Shown here piece by piece: positions 33,773 through 46,288 of a stretch of DNA of 64,000 bases (its first letter is position 1; every line of letters begins with the position of its first letter). Location: positions 109,110,615-109,174,614 of the forward strand of contig NW_023603184.1 in assembly GCF_014898055.3 (NCBI RefSeq), in the 5' to 3' direction. The notes under the pieces are model-generated. The model was not told the DNA's origin. It saw nothing but the letters and a program-made list of their open reading frames with translations, and did no database searches. Both the position numbers and the translations under genes were made by a program. This stretch comes from Talpa occidentalis. Its lineage: Eukaryota > Chordata > Mammalia > Eulipotyphla > Talpidae.

Positions 33773-34240
33773 TATAATGGATTGAACTGTATTTCCCAGA
33801 ATAATTTTGAAACCCCAACTCCTGTGACTGTTACCTTATTTGGAAATAGGATTTTTTTTTTTTTCAGATACAATCAAGTTAAGATGAGGTCATTAAGATG
33901 TGTCACAATCCAGTGTGACTGCAGACTTGTATCCTTATAAGAAGAGAGAAATTTGGATATAGACAGAAATACACAGGAACAATGCCATGTGACAGTAGAA
34001 GCAGATATTGAAGTGATGGAGCTGCCAGCCAAGGAGTCAATAAGGAATGCTAATCACCAACAAAAGCTACAAAGAGGCAGGGAAGGATTCTCTTAGAAAT
34101 TTCAGAGGAAGCATAACGTTACTGACACCTTGATTATAGGCTTCTATCCTCTAAGACTGTGAGACAATAAATTTCTGTTGTTTTAAGCCATCCAGATTAT
34201 GGTACTTTATTATGGCAGCCGTAGGAAATTGATATAAACA
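33773..34240 (+). mobile_element. MLT1-type MaLR LTR, plus strand
   Basis: Starts 'ATAATGGATTGAACTGTATT', then 'cccaactcctgtgactgtta', 'aagatgaggtcattaagatg', 'tccttataagaagagag', and 'gtgagacaataaatttctgt' with its AATAAA signal, ending 'tattatggcagccgtagg'. This is the ERVL-MaLR MLT1 LTR in order. It is a solo LTR; no internal sequence is beside it. A poly-T run at 33851-33863 is an added expansion. Confidence 0.92.
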
Positions 34241-34725
34241 GTATAAAGGTACTACTATTCAACTCAGACAGATAAAATTACTTTCTTACACTGCTAAGGT
34301 TTAGGCAGAAATTAGTCTAGTATTTATCTAGTGCAATTGGCATAAATAAAATTCATATATATTTAACCTCCAGTTCTATTTCTAGGACTTCATCCTGAAA
34401 TTATATGGAAATGTCGGAAAAATATGTAATGGGTATAAAAAGTATTGTTTATAATAATGTGAAATTATAAAGAATATCTAGTATTAGCAAGCAGTTAACT
34501 ATCAATTTAATAGGCTATAAAATCATGCTTAAATTATGAAGAAGATTTATTTTTATTGAAATGGAAATTTGAAGAAAAATTCCACAGAGGATCCCATCTT
34601 GAAAGATATAATCCAAAATGTTAACTGTGGTTATTATCTTCAAAATAGAATACAATTATTTTCTCTTTTTATTTTACCTGTATGTTTACTCACTTTGTAA
34701 AATAACAAATATGAACTTTTTGATT

Positions 34726-37152
34726 ATATGCCAATTATTGACTCATTATTTTAATGAGCAGGCAATGGTTTAAATCATATTCTTTTTCTTTAGAGAGAAA
34801 GCTTGAGTTTTTTTCAGTCAGGGTACTTTTAACTATGCTAATTATGTTTTCTGTAGGGATATTAAGATGAAAGTTAGTAAATAAATGTGACCAATACATT
34901 GAACAAGCAGTTTTCACAGGTATAATTGCAAAAGCAATTTTATTTTCGCTTAGTCCCCACCTCAGCAACTGGATGAAACTTTTTCTAATTACTCTTAGGT
35001 AGTAGGGATCACACACACACATGCACACACACACACCAAAATCTCACACACATACCGAATTTATTATTAATATTCCCACATTAGTAGCCAAACTTTGCAT
35101 TTGACTTAAAATACAGCAGGCAGTATTTGATTTCTCTCCTTAGGTATAGTCCTTGTAGGTCTCCCACTACCATACTGTCGAACAATTAATAATGTAAGAA
35201 AACAAATAAATAAATTTAATAAATACAAAAGAAAGCTAAACAAAATAGAATCCCTGAAAAAAAAAATACAGCGAGTGGAACCTGAATACAGGAAAATCAA
35301 TGTTTTCTTTCTCTTTCCTTATCATTATGGTGCCTTTACTTTTCTTTAAGGTTGCTAATGGGATAAATATGGATGTAGAACAAGGAGAGAAAAAGGGATA
35401 GAAATACAGGAAAGTTACTGCCATTGTTCTCCCCTAAGGCATTTGGTGCTCTGTGAGCTTGGTGAATATTTACAACTGCCCCTTTCTGGGGATCACATCC
35501 AGAATACTCTTATGAGGAACATACCCTTGAAACTTCCTGTGATGCAGGTGCTACGTTCCTTCAGGCTGCAACTCTCCTCAGCCCTCCATTTTTCCACAGT
35601 CTGCCCTCAAAGTCTTTGCTTTTAGGGTTCCTATACCTCACATCCTTTATTGCCATGATGGTTTTCTTACAATTCAACGAGGTATGGCACATCTACTGTC
35701 TTCTTGTTCAGTTTCAGGAAACAGAAAGAGTTACATTTTAACTTTTGATCATATGTGCTTTATATATTCTAAGCATATATAATCTGTTTATGGAGACACA
35801 TGACTTAGTTCACAGTTACTGTCAAAACACTAGATTGGCAATCATTGGTGCTACCAATCATAAGAGAAAAAGCCCAGTTATTTACACTTTAAAATATTAA
35901 TCTGAGTTTCTTATCCCCCTCGGGGAACCAGATGTATCCCTAACAGAGGTATCATTTATTTTACCTTTCTTCCATATATCAGTCTCACTTATCTTCAAAT
36001 TGTAGACTTAGGGAGTATATGAACACTTGTCTACCTTTATTTAAAAAAAAACTCCCCCAAAAAACTAATTTTAAAAAGCTCCTTGTTGAATGGCCTATAG
36101 GCAAACAGATTGTTACCATTTGCTGGAAGAAAGGGATGTTATCTCTAAAATGCCCTTTGCAAGATGTCTCTAAGAATTATCTATAATAAATGGAACCCAG
36201 GATAAATAATAGGGTTCCTTGGAAAATGTCACATAGGACATCAACTTGGAATAAAGTTAAGATATTTCCTTTCAGACATTATTATCCTAAACTAAAAGTG
36301 CATAGCCCATTGAAAAGAGAGGATGTGGGAAGCTGCCACTGATGTTCTAGACCTTGTTCTGCTTTATTCATGCTGCTTCTTTTATTCTTGTAGTTGTTTA
36401 GTAAACTTTGATATTGAATAAAATCTGAATCACTTGAATCTGATTTAATAATCTGAGTCTGATAATTATCAAATCCGATAATTTGATAATCTGAGCTCTT
36501 TTCTTCAACCTCTTTATAAGATCACCATACATTAATAATAATGAACTCTTTCCAGGAATTTTGTGCCTCCTTCCAAAATATGTCATACCCATAGAATCTT
36601 TACCTCAACTTGAAATTACTCATGACTGCAATTGTATTTCTATTTTGTAAAAGACATCTGTATATGTCATTCTGCAATTAACTGACTACATATGTTTTCA
36701 ACATATATTTGGTTTTATTATACCCAAGAATGTAATTTGGACAATTAATGAACTGTTCCTAATGGACTCTGTATAATTTACCCTTTGTGTGGGTGTACAT
36801 GTCTTCTTAAATCTTTAGCATCTTTTTTAATATCCCTCCTTGAATTTTGAGCTTTATTTTCCTAATATTGTCCTAGGCACAAAGTCTTTTCTTTTTTTGC
36901 CTAGTTCAGATTTTGCTTTCTCTTCTTATCTGAAGATCCTGCTCTTTCATGGTCAGTGTTCCATAACAGCATTATTATACTCTCCTCTTTCTATTCCTCT
37001 CTTTTCCAGCCATTTTTGGATGCAATAATGGGACTGTCTTCATCTAGTCTCTCCTTGAGGAGCAAATCAGTCAGATGATAATACAATTGATACCACCAGC
37101 CCTAATAACCACACAATGCTTTATTTTTGATTGGCATTAATTTTTGATGTCT
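34726..37152. other. No recognisable feature apart from short simple repeats
   Basis: A broken (CA)n lies at 35009-35058, and an AT-rich stretch with nested 'gataat' inverted repeats at about 36440-36500. Frames up to 99 codons (34735-35034, minus) include translated CA-repeat (MCVCMCVC) and are not genes. Confidence 0.45.
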
Positions 37153-37167
37153 AAAAGTAAACATTGG

Positions 37168-37450
37168 GGCCTCCCCATTGGCACAGTGGGTTGAGCACAG
37201 CGCTGTGAAGCTGTCCACAGCCTCTGCAGTGCCGGTTCCATTCCCTACTGGCCAGGGAGATTCCCACATGGCCAGGCAGACCTCTCCTGTTGCACCCGCT
37301 GCTCCCCTCAGCAGTGTATTTCGGTCCTTCTGCCTGTTCTGCTCCCTGCTCTGTCTCTGGTGAATTCTCTCATCCTCCCACGCCTCTGGCCTGTACCCCA
37401 GTGCTTGTATAAATAATAAATCTTCAGAAAAAAATAAAAATAATAAAAAT
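37168..37450 (+). mobile_element. tRNA-derived SINE, subfamily C
   Basis: Head 'GGCCTCCCCATTGGCACAGT', 'GGGTTGAGCACAGCGCTGTG', then 'CTACTGGCCAGGGAGATTCC', the common body and a tail of mixed AATAAA/AAAAT units. Perfect 15-bp duplication AAAAGTAAACATTGG at 37153-37167 and 37451-37465. The 122-codon antisense frame at 37102-37470 is a SINE shadow. Confidence 0.96.
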
Positions 37451-37714
37451 AAAAGTAAACATTGGTGCATTTGACATGAAATAAATATGAGAAAGTTCAG
37501 ATGGTATTATTCTAGAAATAGGAGGGTAAAGATTTTAATCTAATGTCTGTGTTAAAGATTATACCATGGTACAAGGTCAAAGGGAGACATAAGAAAAATA
37601 GAAGACACCATAGTGGAACATGGACAAATCAATTCCTTTTTAGTTAGAATAAATGAGTAAGCTTCAATGAAGGAAGTATTACTTGAATAGTTTTGATGCA
37701 TAAGGTGGAATGGT

Positions 37715-38165
37715 GTACTAGATTTCTCTAGAGAACAACCAATAGAAGAAATATAGACCTAAAATTGAACTTATTTTAAGGACTTACTCATGTGACGAGA
37801 TGAAGAATCCCCAGTGCTGCCAACTGCAAGCTGGAAACCCAAGGAAATTCTAATATAAGCCTAAAAACTTGAGAACCAGCAACATCAATATTATAAGTCC
37901 CAGTCAAGGTCAGGAGACCAATGTATTCATTCAGTAATTATGCCAAGAATTCAACTTCCTCTACTTTTTTTTTTTTTATTTGAGTGTGCAGTGGTTTGGA
38001 TGGTGCCTACCTACATCGGAGAGGGCAAAATTCTTTACTCAGCCCATCAATTCAAAATCCAATCTCTTCTGGAAATAGCCTTACATGTACACCAGACAAA
38101 TACATGATCTAATATTTGGGTATTCCATAGCCCAGTCAAATTGATTTGTAAAAGTAGCCATTATA
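37715..38165. repeat. Ancient LTR-like interspersed repeat, family not assigned
   Basis: Phrases in the order of a common eutherian repeat: 'gatttctctagagaacaacc', 'aatagaagaaatata', 'tgccaactgcaagctggaaa', 'cttgagaaccagcaac', 'ataagtcccagtc', 'ggatggtgcctacctacatc', 'tttactcagcccatcaattc', 'catagcccagtcaaattgat'. I remember the consensus but not its library name; an ERVL-class LTR is likely. A poly-T run lies at about 37967-37979. Confidence 0.7.
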
Positions 38166-39025
38166 GATAGAGTTGAAGGGCAGGCTGGAGTAAGAAGAAT
38201 GGAAGAGAAAGGTATGCCAAATCCAGAGATTAGAAAAAGCAACTTGGAAAAAATGGTTGGATATTTAAAGATCCTTAGGTAACTCTCCAGAAGTATTCTA
38301 GGTCCTCATTCATATTGTTTCTTTTGAGTTGGAAAAAAAAGACAAAAACCTTTGTTGGCTCTTTAAACATTTTGAGGATTGTGGTGTAAAATAAAAACTT
38401 CTCTGAGAATTCAAGTAGTCAAGAACTGCATCCCTTATTGGGGTAAAGGATAATTATGTAGTGAAAGGATTTATAAATGCCCTTACAAAGAGAGGGTTCT
38501 GATCTGCACCTTTTCTGATCTCCCTTCCAGGCAGCTAACAGTTAACTTTTAGTTATGTAGAACTGACTCAGTTAAAGAATATATTCAGTAGAATATTCCT
38601 CCAAGGATCCTTTTCTTCATGGTAGCAAGTAAAAAAGTTTATAGATTCTTATACATTTTGTCATTATTCAATACTAAACTAGGACATCATCAAAAGCCTC
38701 ATCAATTAAACATCAGCTACTGGTCAGTGTTAAATGTTAAACTTCAGAGAGATGTCTTTTTGCTAAAAATGAAATAAAATAAGCAAACAGATAAAAATTA
38801 TTGGCAGATTTGGTACCATGAATCTTACAGAACATGTTTTATAAAATGGAGATTAAAGACATTATAAAATCACAGCTTTAACCAATGGAAAACTTGCTTC
38901 TTAATCTGAACCTTTAGGAAATCCTAAGGACTATAGAATCTAACTGCTTTTCACCAGCTGTGATTGCCATTATTCTGGACAAGTCCTCATCATCTCTTTC
39001 ATTGATCGTTGAAATAGTTCCAAAT
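38166..39025. other. No recognisable feature
   Basis: Plain sequence without supported frames or repeats. Confidence 0.45.
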
Positions 39026-39029
39026 TTGT

Positions 39030-39480
39030 CTCCCTTCCTCTTATTTTGCTCTACTTTATTATTTATCAGAACAGTTGGCATGATTCTGTTAAAACCTTGG
39101 TGAGATCCTGCCATGTCACCTGTGCTTTAAAATCCTCCAAAGATGACTTCTCCCTCAGAGTGTAGCCGAAGTCCTTGTGACTCTCAGGCGTACATGATCT
39201 TAATCCCTCCCCACTATCTTTCAGACTTCATTTCTACTGTTTTACTCTTCTTTGCTCCTCAGTGGTCACACTGGCTACCTTGTTATTTTTTGCACAATGA
39301 AGACTGTATTTATTTCAGGGACTTTGTAATTGCTATCTTAGCATGCAGGTGCTCGTATCTAGAAAAAAACTGACTTATTCCCTCACTTCCTTCAGTTGTC
39401 TTTCTCAGTGAGATTGTGAGCACAGGATTTAAGTGTTTTCCCTTAACTCTTAACCCAGATCATCCGGCATAGGTCAGCTT
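39030..39480 (+). repeat. L2 fragment
   Basis: 'gagatcctgccatgtcacct', 'gtgctttaaaatcctccaaa', 'tttcagacttcatttctact', 'gtggtcacactggctacctt' and 'gagattgtgagcacaggatt' follow the L2 3' order. Frames across it (39143-39373) are not open in the L2 reverse-transcriptase frame. Confidence 0.7.
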
Positions 39481-39889
39481 TTTTGACTAAATAAAACCTA
39501 AGTAAGAATCATGTATATGACAAAATTTCATGCCCAGAAAAGGTACACTTTTCCACAGACCTTCCTACTGAACATTAGGGAGATGTTAGTATCAGAAACA
39601 CAGACATTCCTGAAGACCCCCTCGTACAGCACACAATGCTGTGTAACTTCACCTTGATGTCCCCTGCTCAAGAGAGTTTCTTTGGAAACACCAGTTTCCC
39701 TGTCTTCTTTTCTTGTCACAAGGAAACAAATACTTGTCTTCTGTACACTCCATCTTGGTATTGTCTTTTGTTCAGTCCAGACACCCATAGGGAGAATCAC
39801 TTGTTGAGTTCTGCAACAAGTTCTCTCTTAACAGATTTTAAACTTTCAATTCTACCCCCAGCCCTTACCCACATTTCACATTACTCTTC

Positions 39890-40096
39890 TCTGCTTTTAT
39901 TGATACTTTTAGAACTTTTTACCATTTGCCATACCATATGTTTATTGTTTGACATTATGTCTTCTTAGGTAGATGCAGACTTCATGAAGTAAAGGTTCTT
40001 GTTTGTTTTGGTTACTCTTACGGCTTTTCAATGCCTGGACAGTTCTTGGCACATTATATAGATGTTAACAAATATGTCTTGGATGAATGAGTAAAT
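39890..40096 (+). repeat. L2 3' end
   Basis: 'tttaccatttgccataccat', 'agacttcatgaagtaaaggt', 'caatgcctggacagttcttg', 'gcacattatatagatgttaa' and 'gatgaatgag' match the L2 tail. The 39481-39889 part between the L2 pieces shows open frames on both strands (39528-39800, 39636-39968) but nothing I recognise. Confidence 0.65.
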
Positions 40097-40740
40097 TGAT
40101 ATTATTCATTAAAGAGTCTTTGTTAGCATACGTTTTGTATGCTAAATTATGAATGTATTATTTTTTATTCATTAAACAACATAGGAAATCAATATTCAAG
40201 TATATTTGTTAAAGTTTTATAGTTATAAGATGTGTGATGTTCCTTGGTGTAAAATAATGTTTCAGAGATAGAAACTATTTCTTTAAAATCCAATAAAATT
40301 TTTGGAAAAATGCACCAATGATAAAATAATAAATAAAGTACTAATGCCCCCAGCAAAAAAGATAAGAGTTTGAGATACAGGTTGTTTACTAGGTATCGGG
40401 ATTGGTTACAGAAAAAGTTGCACTGGGCTGTAGCCCTGACAATGCTTAAGCCAACTTGGTATTGAGCATTAGCTATTAGAGTGACCCATGTCAGGTGTAA
40501 TAGTAGGGTGTTTCCATTTGTGCCTTACTCAGTAACTTAATATGAGCTTCCCTAGAATGGGCATGACCTTGGGTGAGGCTCCCTCTCATGCTTTCAGCTT
40601 GTGAAAGCCACATATTCTGCATGTCTATCCACCTCCTTATCCCCAAACTACTATTTTTCCTGCCATATCTCTGAAGAGTTAGTCAAGTCTTTCACCATAC
40701 TTAGGAATCTCAATATATTATAACCTCATTAGTTTTATCC
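40097..40740. other. No recognisable feature
   Basis: Plain sequence between L2 and the next SINE. Confidence 0.4.
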
Positions 40741-40752
40741 AAAATGAATAAG

Positions 40753-41015
40753 GGGCCTCCCTGGTGGTACAGGTGTTAAAGTCTCAGTGCTATCAAGCTA
40801 TCGCCAGTCACTGTGGCATGAGTTCAATCCCCACGCAGGGAGCTGACCCACTGACACAGCAGACCTCTCCTGTCTCACCCACTGCTCCCCTCAACAGTGT
40901 ATTTCAGTAGATCCACCTGTTTTGCTCCCCACTCTATCTCTATTGAATCCTTTCACCCCTCCACACCTCTGGCCTACACCCCAGTTCTTTTATGCATAAA
41001 TAAATAAATATTTTA
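40753..41015 (+). mobile_element. tRNA-derived SINE, subfamily B
   Basis: Head 'GGGCCTCCCTGGTGGTACAG', then 'TGTTAAAGTCTCAGTGCTAT', a B-box-like AGTTCAATCCC, the body with 'TTTCAGTAGATCCACCTG', and tail 'TATGCATAAATAAATAAATA'. Perfect 12-bp duplication AAAATGAATAAG at 40741-40752 and 41016-41027. Confidence 0.96.
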
Positions 41016-41027
41016 AAAATGAATAAG

Positions 41028-42060
41028 ATAGATATATTGCACATCATCTGTTGACCAAGAGGGTTTTTTCTTTCTTCTTCAGCTGATCATACAAGATTTC
41101 CTATGTCATAAGCTAAGGAAGAGACATTGTGTAATAGTGGTTGATTCTAACACTGCTTGTGCTCAGTTGCAGATGTATCATTTTTGCCATATGCCCAATT
41201 GCTCTAGAGTCCATAGTACCTTATTATTTAGTGGGTCTTACTGGACTCATAGACAGTTTTGGTCATATCTTCATTTTGAGAGTCATGATACAGTTTTCCA
41301 TCTTTTCCATAGCCCAGCCACATGCCAGAACTCATTTTTCAAAAGATGTCTAATTATATACATTGCCTCAAAACTTGAGGAAACCCACTATATGATTTTC
41401 CCATTGGGACTTGCTATATGGTATCTCTTCCAATCACTGATACTTCCCATACCAGAGTGGGCCAGATCATATGCTCCAAGTGTGAGGACTCCTTGCAATG
41501 CAGCCAAGACCTACAGTAGATCTCTTTTGTGCTCTCCAACTCACTTAAAGCTGACAGTTTTATTCTATATATTGATGTAGAATGCTCTGATTTCAGAGTT
41601 GAATTCAGAGTTGAATGCATCCCACCAACATTGTATCTTTATCCATAGTTAGATGCTCAAAATGTAATAATTTCTCTTTCCTTCAAAGAGGCTATCTTGG
41701 TACAGTTTTGACCATTGGACTCCTAAAAATTTATGTGTGGTAGTCCCTTGATACATAATGAAGTTTATTTCTTTCCCTTCGAAGTACATATGGCTAACAA
41801 GTCCCCCAAATGCTATTCATCTCTTTTTAATCTGGCTTATGCAACAAAAGTTCACAACTTTAATGGATCAAGTGGTATTTTTTATGCATGATGTCCAGAG
41901 AGATGATCCTACATACCTGAAAGAATGTCAGAGAATTAACAAAGTCTTAGGGCAAAGCTCAATAGTCTCCTTACCTCCTTCCATTTCTTCTTCCTTTATC
42001 TTTCTCAGCAGTTTCCTAATAAATCACTTCCACTTGTAGTTCCAATTTAGCATCTCTTTT
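41028..42060. other. Unassigned sequence with 147- and 93-codon open frames
   Basis: Less AT-rich than its neighbours and open for 147 codons on the plus strand (41137-41580) and 93 codons (41758-42039). The 147-codon product (Cys/His/Ser-rich, SYWTHRQFW, LGLAIWYLF) matches no family that I know. There is no flanking splice pattern or clear start context. A decayed endogenous-retrovirus or other old-repeat interior read in a chance frame is my preferred explanation. Confidence 0.35.
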
Positions 42061-43227
42061 TCAGAGGACCTGAGCTGGCACAGGCCATGACCCTTCCAGG
42101 AAGACCTTGACACCAAATATTGATATCAACTCTGACCTTGTATGCAACTGTCCTCAAAATGTGTGTGTATCCTTCTTTCCAAAGTACTATTGTCTGGCAA
42201 ATGGCCATAGATTCCTTTGCGGAAGGAATGAGAGGGTCATTAATATGTGAACAATGTGGTGTGAGAGGTCCTTCCTTTTAAGGATCCAAGCATCACTTCA
42301 ATCATTGTGGAATTTTGCATCTCAGAAAATGGACAATGGTTCATGGCTTTTTAATTGGAAAAACAGTTCTCAACCCTCTGGTGATTAATGATTTATGTCT
42401 TCTGCTGTACAAATTGAGAAATAACAACCCTTGTTATCTACAAATCTCTAAAATGCATTCTTAAAATGAGTGTTTTATGTGATATATGTGAATTATATCT
42501 CAGTAAAATTGTTAAAAATTTTCATAGAACAAGTTTTTAATTCATTATCTATTAACAGTCAAAAAGGCAAATCATCTCCAATCTGGCATGCTAGGAAACT
42601 TGTGACAGCCTTAGGTAATGACCTAACTTCCTTTTCAAAGGAGGGATAATTCTTTAATACTGAATACATATTCCAGGTATAGTATATAAGGGTTCAGTAA
42701 GGTGAAGAAGAGAGAGCTGCTAGAAAACCTGCGGTTTTTTTTTTTTTTTGAAAATAGAGGTTTCTAACAATTACTTTAAGTATAAAATATAGGTGGTTTA
42801 TTTTATATCCTGACAAAGAAGGTCAACCGAATATGTTTGCTTATGTGTTAATATTTTTAAAGGAACTTACTTAGAAGTAGGTGTTTTTCAAGAACCTATT
42901 CTGAGCTCCTTAAAGATAGTGAAAACATTGAAGACTAATCATTCATTCAGAAAATATGTTTTGTATCTACCAAATGCCCAGACAGTAAGCTGACCACTGT
43001 GTATATAGGATTGAATAGGATTGTGCCTGCCCTCACGGAAGGGAAGATATGAAAATTTAAGATTATAGTATATTTTGCTGTATTTGAAATAGTTGCATGG
43101 AGAGATTGTCCTGGGGACAAAAAAGAGAGTAAGATCTTTGTTGTCGTGATTCAATCACTTGTTATTTTAAATTTTAAAGCATGAAATTTGTGCTTGCAAA
43201 AATTATATTTAGCTTACAAAACTTAAA
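42061..43227. other. Mostly no recognisable feature
   Basis: The end of 42440-42530 ('tatgtgaattatatctcagt', then 'aaaattgtt') resembles the last bases of an old L1 3' UTR in plus orientation. A poly-T run lies at about 42731-42749. Nothing else is supported. Confidence 0.4.
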
Positions 43228-43314
43228 TGATTTCTTAATAATATAGATTTCTTAATAGTATTTCTTAATATTATTTCTTAATAGTTCTTAATTTTTCTTT
43301 CTTTTTCTTTTCAG
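43228..43314 (+). repeat. Short 'TTTCTTAAT' minisatellite followed by an acceptor-like tract
   Basis: Four to five imperfect units of 11-17 bp, each containing TTTCTTAAT, lie at 43228-43292. They run into a pyrimidine tract ending TTTCTTTTCAG at about 43314, a good match to a 3' splice site. No open exon-like frame follows. Confidence 0.7.
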
Positions 43315-44588
43315 TCTCTTTCTGGGTGCTTTTACCATTCTCTAAGAAACATAAAATCTTATAGAAAAATATGCCTACCTAAGTACACATTATCATGAAA
43401 ACACCATACCAGTAACCAAAAGGAGAGGCAGAAATCTTATGATGGTAACTACTGAATTGAATTATAATGATCTTTAAAGAATATGCATGCAGATCACTTC
43501 AGTAAGACTGGCACCTAATAACTCTCAATAAGTTTTGTGGGAAATAGCTGTAATGTTTCCAAGGGGAAAAATCTGGCTTTGCGTCTAAACACATGTGTCT
43601 GGAGGATTAAAAAGTGTCAGAATGGGAAGAACATTTATAGATAGACCATCAATTGTTATTCCAGAAACACCCTATTCCTAGTGGGAGCAGAGTGATTCTA
43701 GGGCCTGTTGCATGAGAACACAGTATTTGAAACATGGAAGTGTTTCTGCTCTCCCCCAGGCATTCCTCCCTCACTCCACACACTCATGTCTAAAGCTACT
43801 TTTATCCAGATTGGCACAGCAACGAATAGCCAGTGCCAGCACTGGAAGCAATTCTTATTAAGGATTTTACAAAATGACTCAGACCTGGCCAGAACCTGAA
43901 ATATCTAATTTCCATTCCAATGTGATTTGTGATCTAAAACTGCATAAAAATAGCATCAACTGCTTCAATGCTAAAGGAATAATTATTAATAGCTTTTTAG
44001 ATAGATGTTAAAGTACTCTTCTGTGGAGTACCCATATGATTTCTTTCTTTTTTTCTTGTAGAATATGAACTATATTTAATAAAATCTATTTCTCATCCAT
44101 TTCTGAATCACAGATGCAATACTTGCGTAATACAGTGTAATGTGGCTTGCATTCGCCAAGGGCAATAAATAATGCACCTCAGTAAAGCACTGTGATCAGG
44201 TTGCCTGTTGCCTACAGGCTGCTGAGAACCAGTCTGATGCCAGGTAGAGACTATTTCTAATCAGTGGTTTAGCTTATTGGGAATGAGATACCAGGGTTTG
44301 CTTGAGCAAACAAACAGGTGCCAGATAGTATTTGCAACCAGAAGTCATTATTTATTATGAAAGTTCAATGTACATAGGTATAGATTAGGTAGAAGAGAAT
44401 TTTAGTTAGCAACCACATGTACCCACTTCAGAAATTAATTTTCATAGTACTCAAACTTCACTAAACTGATAATGTTTTTACTTCAAGATTTTGGAAGTAG
44501 TTTGTACCTATTGTTAAGGTTGTGAGAACTGGGTCCACTTTGGTCTTTTGCTGAATTCATAAAGATCTGAGAAAGCATGCATTCACAT
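43315..44588. other. No gene; possible constrained stretch near 44090-44250
   Basis: 44090-44250 is repeat-free, more balanced in composition and includes 'ttgcgtaatacagtgtaatg' and 'aataaataatgcacctc'. The rest is ordinary. Conservation is unknown. Confidence 0.3.
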
Positions 44589-46288
44589 GAGAGCATATAC
44601 ATTTTTTTTTTAAATAATAAATTTTATTTTTATATTCCCCCATACAATTGCAAAAGCCCCATTCTGACCCCAATCCTTCCCTTCCCGCCCCCCCCCAAAA
44701 GTGTCTCTGGTTCATAGTTTTTTGTTGATTTTGATTTTCACTTTCTTATATTCATTTTCCTGGTCCCTTATTTAAGTTTTCTAGATTCCTGCTATGAGTG
44801 AGACCATCCGGTATTTTTTTTTTCTTTTTGGCTTATTTCACTGAGCATGATCCCTTCCAGCGCCATCCATGTTGCTGCAAATTGCATGTGTTTATCTTTT
44901 TTGAATGCTGAGTAATATTCCATGGTATATATGTACCACATCTTCTTGATCCAGTCATCTATTTTTGGGCATTTGGGTTGTTTCCAAAGCTTAGCTATTG
45001 TAAACAGTGCTGCTATAAACATAGGGGTGCAGGTGTTCTTTGGAATTGATGTTTCTGTGTCCTTTGGGTAAATACCTAGGAGTGGAATTGCTGGATCATA
45101 TGGAAGCTCTATGTTTAGTAGGTCCGGAAATCTCCACACAGCTCTCCATAGTGGTTGGACCAGTTTGCACTCCCACCGACAGTGCAGGAGAGTTCCTTTT
45201 TCTCCACACCCTCACCAACATTTGTTGTTGCTAGTTTTTTTAAATATGTGCCATTCTCACTGGTGTAAGATGGTATCTCATGGTAGTTTTGATTTGCATT
45301 TCCTGATTACAAGTGATGTTGAACATTTTTTCATATGTCTGTTGGCCATTTGCATTTCCTCTTCAGAGAAGTTTCTTTTTAGCTCTTCTGCCCATTTTTT
45401 GACTGGATTATTTTCTTTGTTGTTGTTGAGTCTCATCAGCTCTTTGCAGATTTTTGTGATCAGTCCTTTATCATTAGTGTTGGTGCAAAAATGTTCTCCC
45501 AGTTGGTGGGGTTTTCTTTGTTTTTGTTATTGTCTCTTTTGCTGTGCAGAAGCTCTTTAATTTGATGTAGTCCCAGCTGTTTATCTTTGCCTTCACTATC
45601 ACTGCTTTGGGTGATGTGTCTGTAAAGATGTCTTTGATGTGCAAACCCCGTAGTGTTTCGCCTATATTTCCTTCTATGTATTTTATGGTTTCAGGTCTTA
45701 TGTCTAGTTCTTTAATCCATTTTGAGTTGATTTTTGTGTATGGTGTGAGGTAGTGGTCAAGCTTCATTCTTTTGCATGTAGCAACCCAGTTTTCCCAGCA
45801 CCATTTATTGAACAAACTTTCTTTGCTCCAATGCATAGTCTTTGCTCCTTTGTCAAAGATTAGTTGACCATAAATCTGTGGGTTTATTTCTGGATTTTCT
45901 ATTCGATTCCATTGGTCTGTATGTCTGTTCTTGTTCCAATACCATGCAGTTTTGATGATTATGGCTTTGTAGTATAGTTTGAAGTCTGGGAGTGTGATGC
46001 CTCCATTTCCTTCTTTTTTTTCAGTAGAGCTTGGGCTATTCGGGGTTTTGGTGATTCCATATGAATTTCATCAATAATTGTTCTATTTCTTTGAAGAATG
46101 ACATTGAAATTTTGATTGGAATACATTGAATCTGTATATTGCTTTTGGTAGGATGGCCATTTTAATAATGTTTATTCTCCCAATCCATGAGCAGGGGATG
46201 TCTTTCCATTTCTTTGTGTCTTCTTCTATTTCTTTTAACAGTGTTTTATAGTTTTCTTTGTATAGGTCCTTTACCTCTTTTGTTAGAT

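Larger units (their letters stand above)
33285..34725 (+). repeat. Old L1 ORF2/3' end, split by an MLT1 LTR
   Basis: Left part: 'gatgaaatatttaattgaat', 'aaattggaaaacatttacaa', 'cttcattagtaatgaaataa', matching the plus-strand late ORF2 of old L1s. Right part after the LTR: 'cttacactgctaagg', 'ccagttctatttctaggact', 'tcatcctgaaattatatgg', 'tttataataatgtgaaatta'. The two parts join in the correct order when the LTR is removed. No open frame remains. Confidence 0.65.

Noticed and set aside
37102..37470. 122-codon minus-strand frame
   Set aside because: It lies antisense across the SINE at 37168-37450 and its flanks.
45040..45560. Plus-strand frames of 64-149 codons
   Set aside because: They are antisense to the young L1 ORF2. 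Almost the same frames recur at 52357-52889 and 55324-55856 in the other L1 copies, so they are shadows of repeat sequence.
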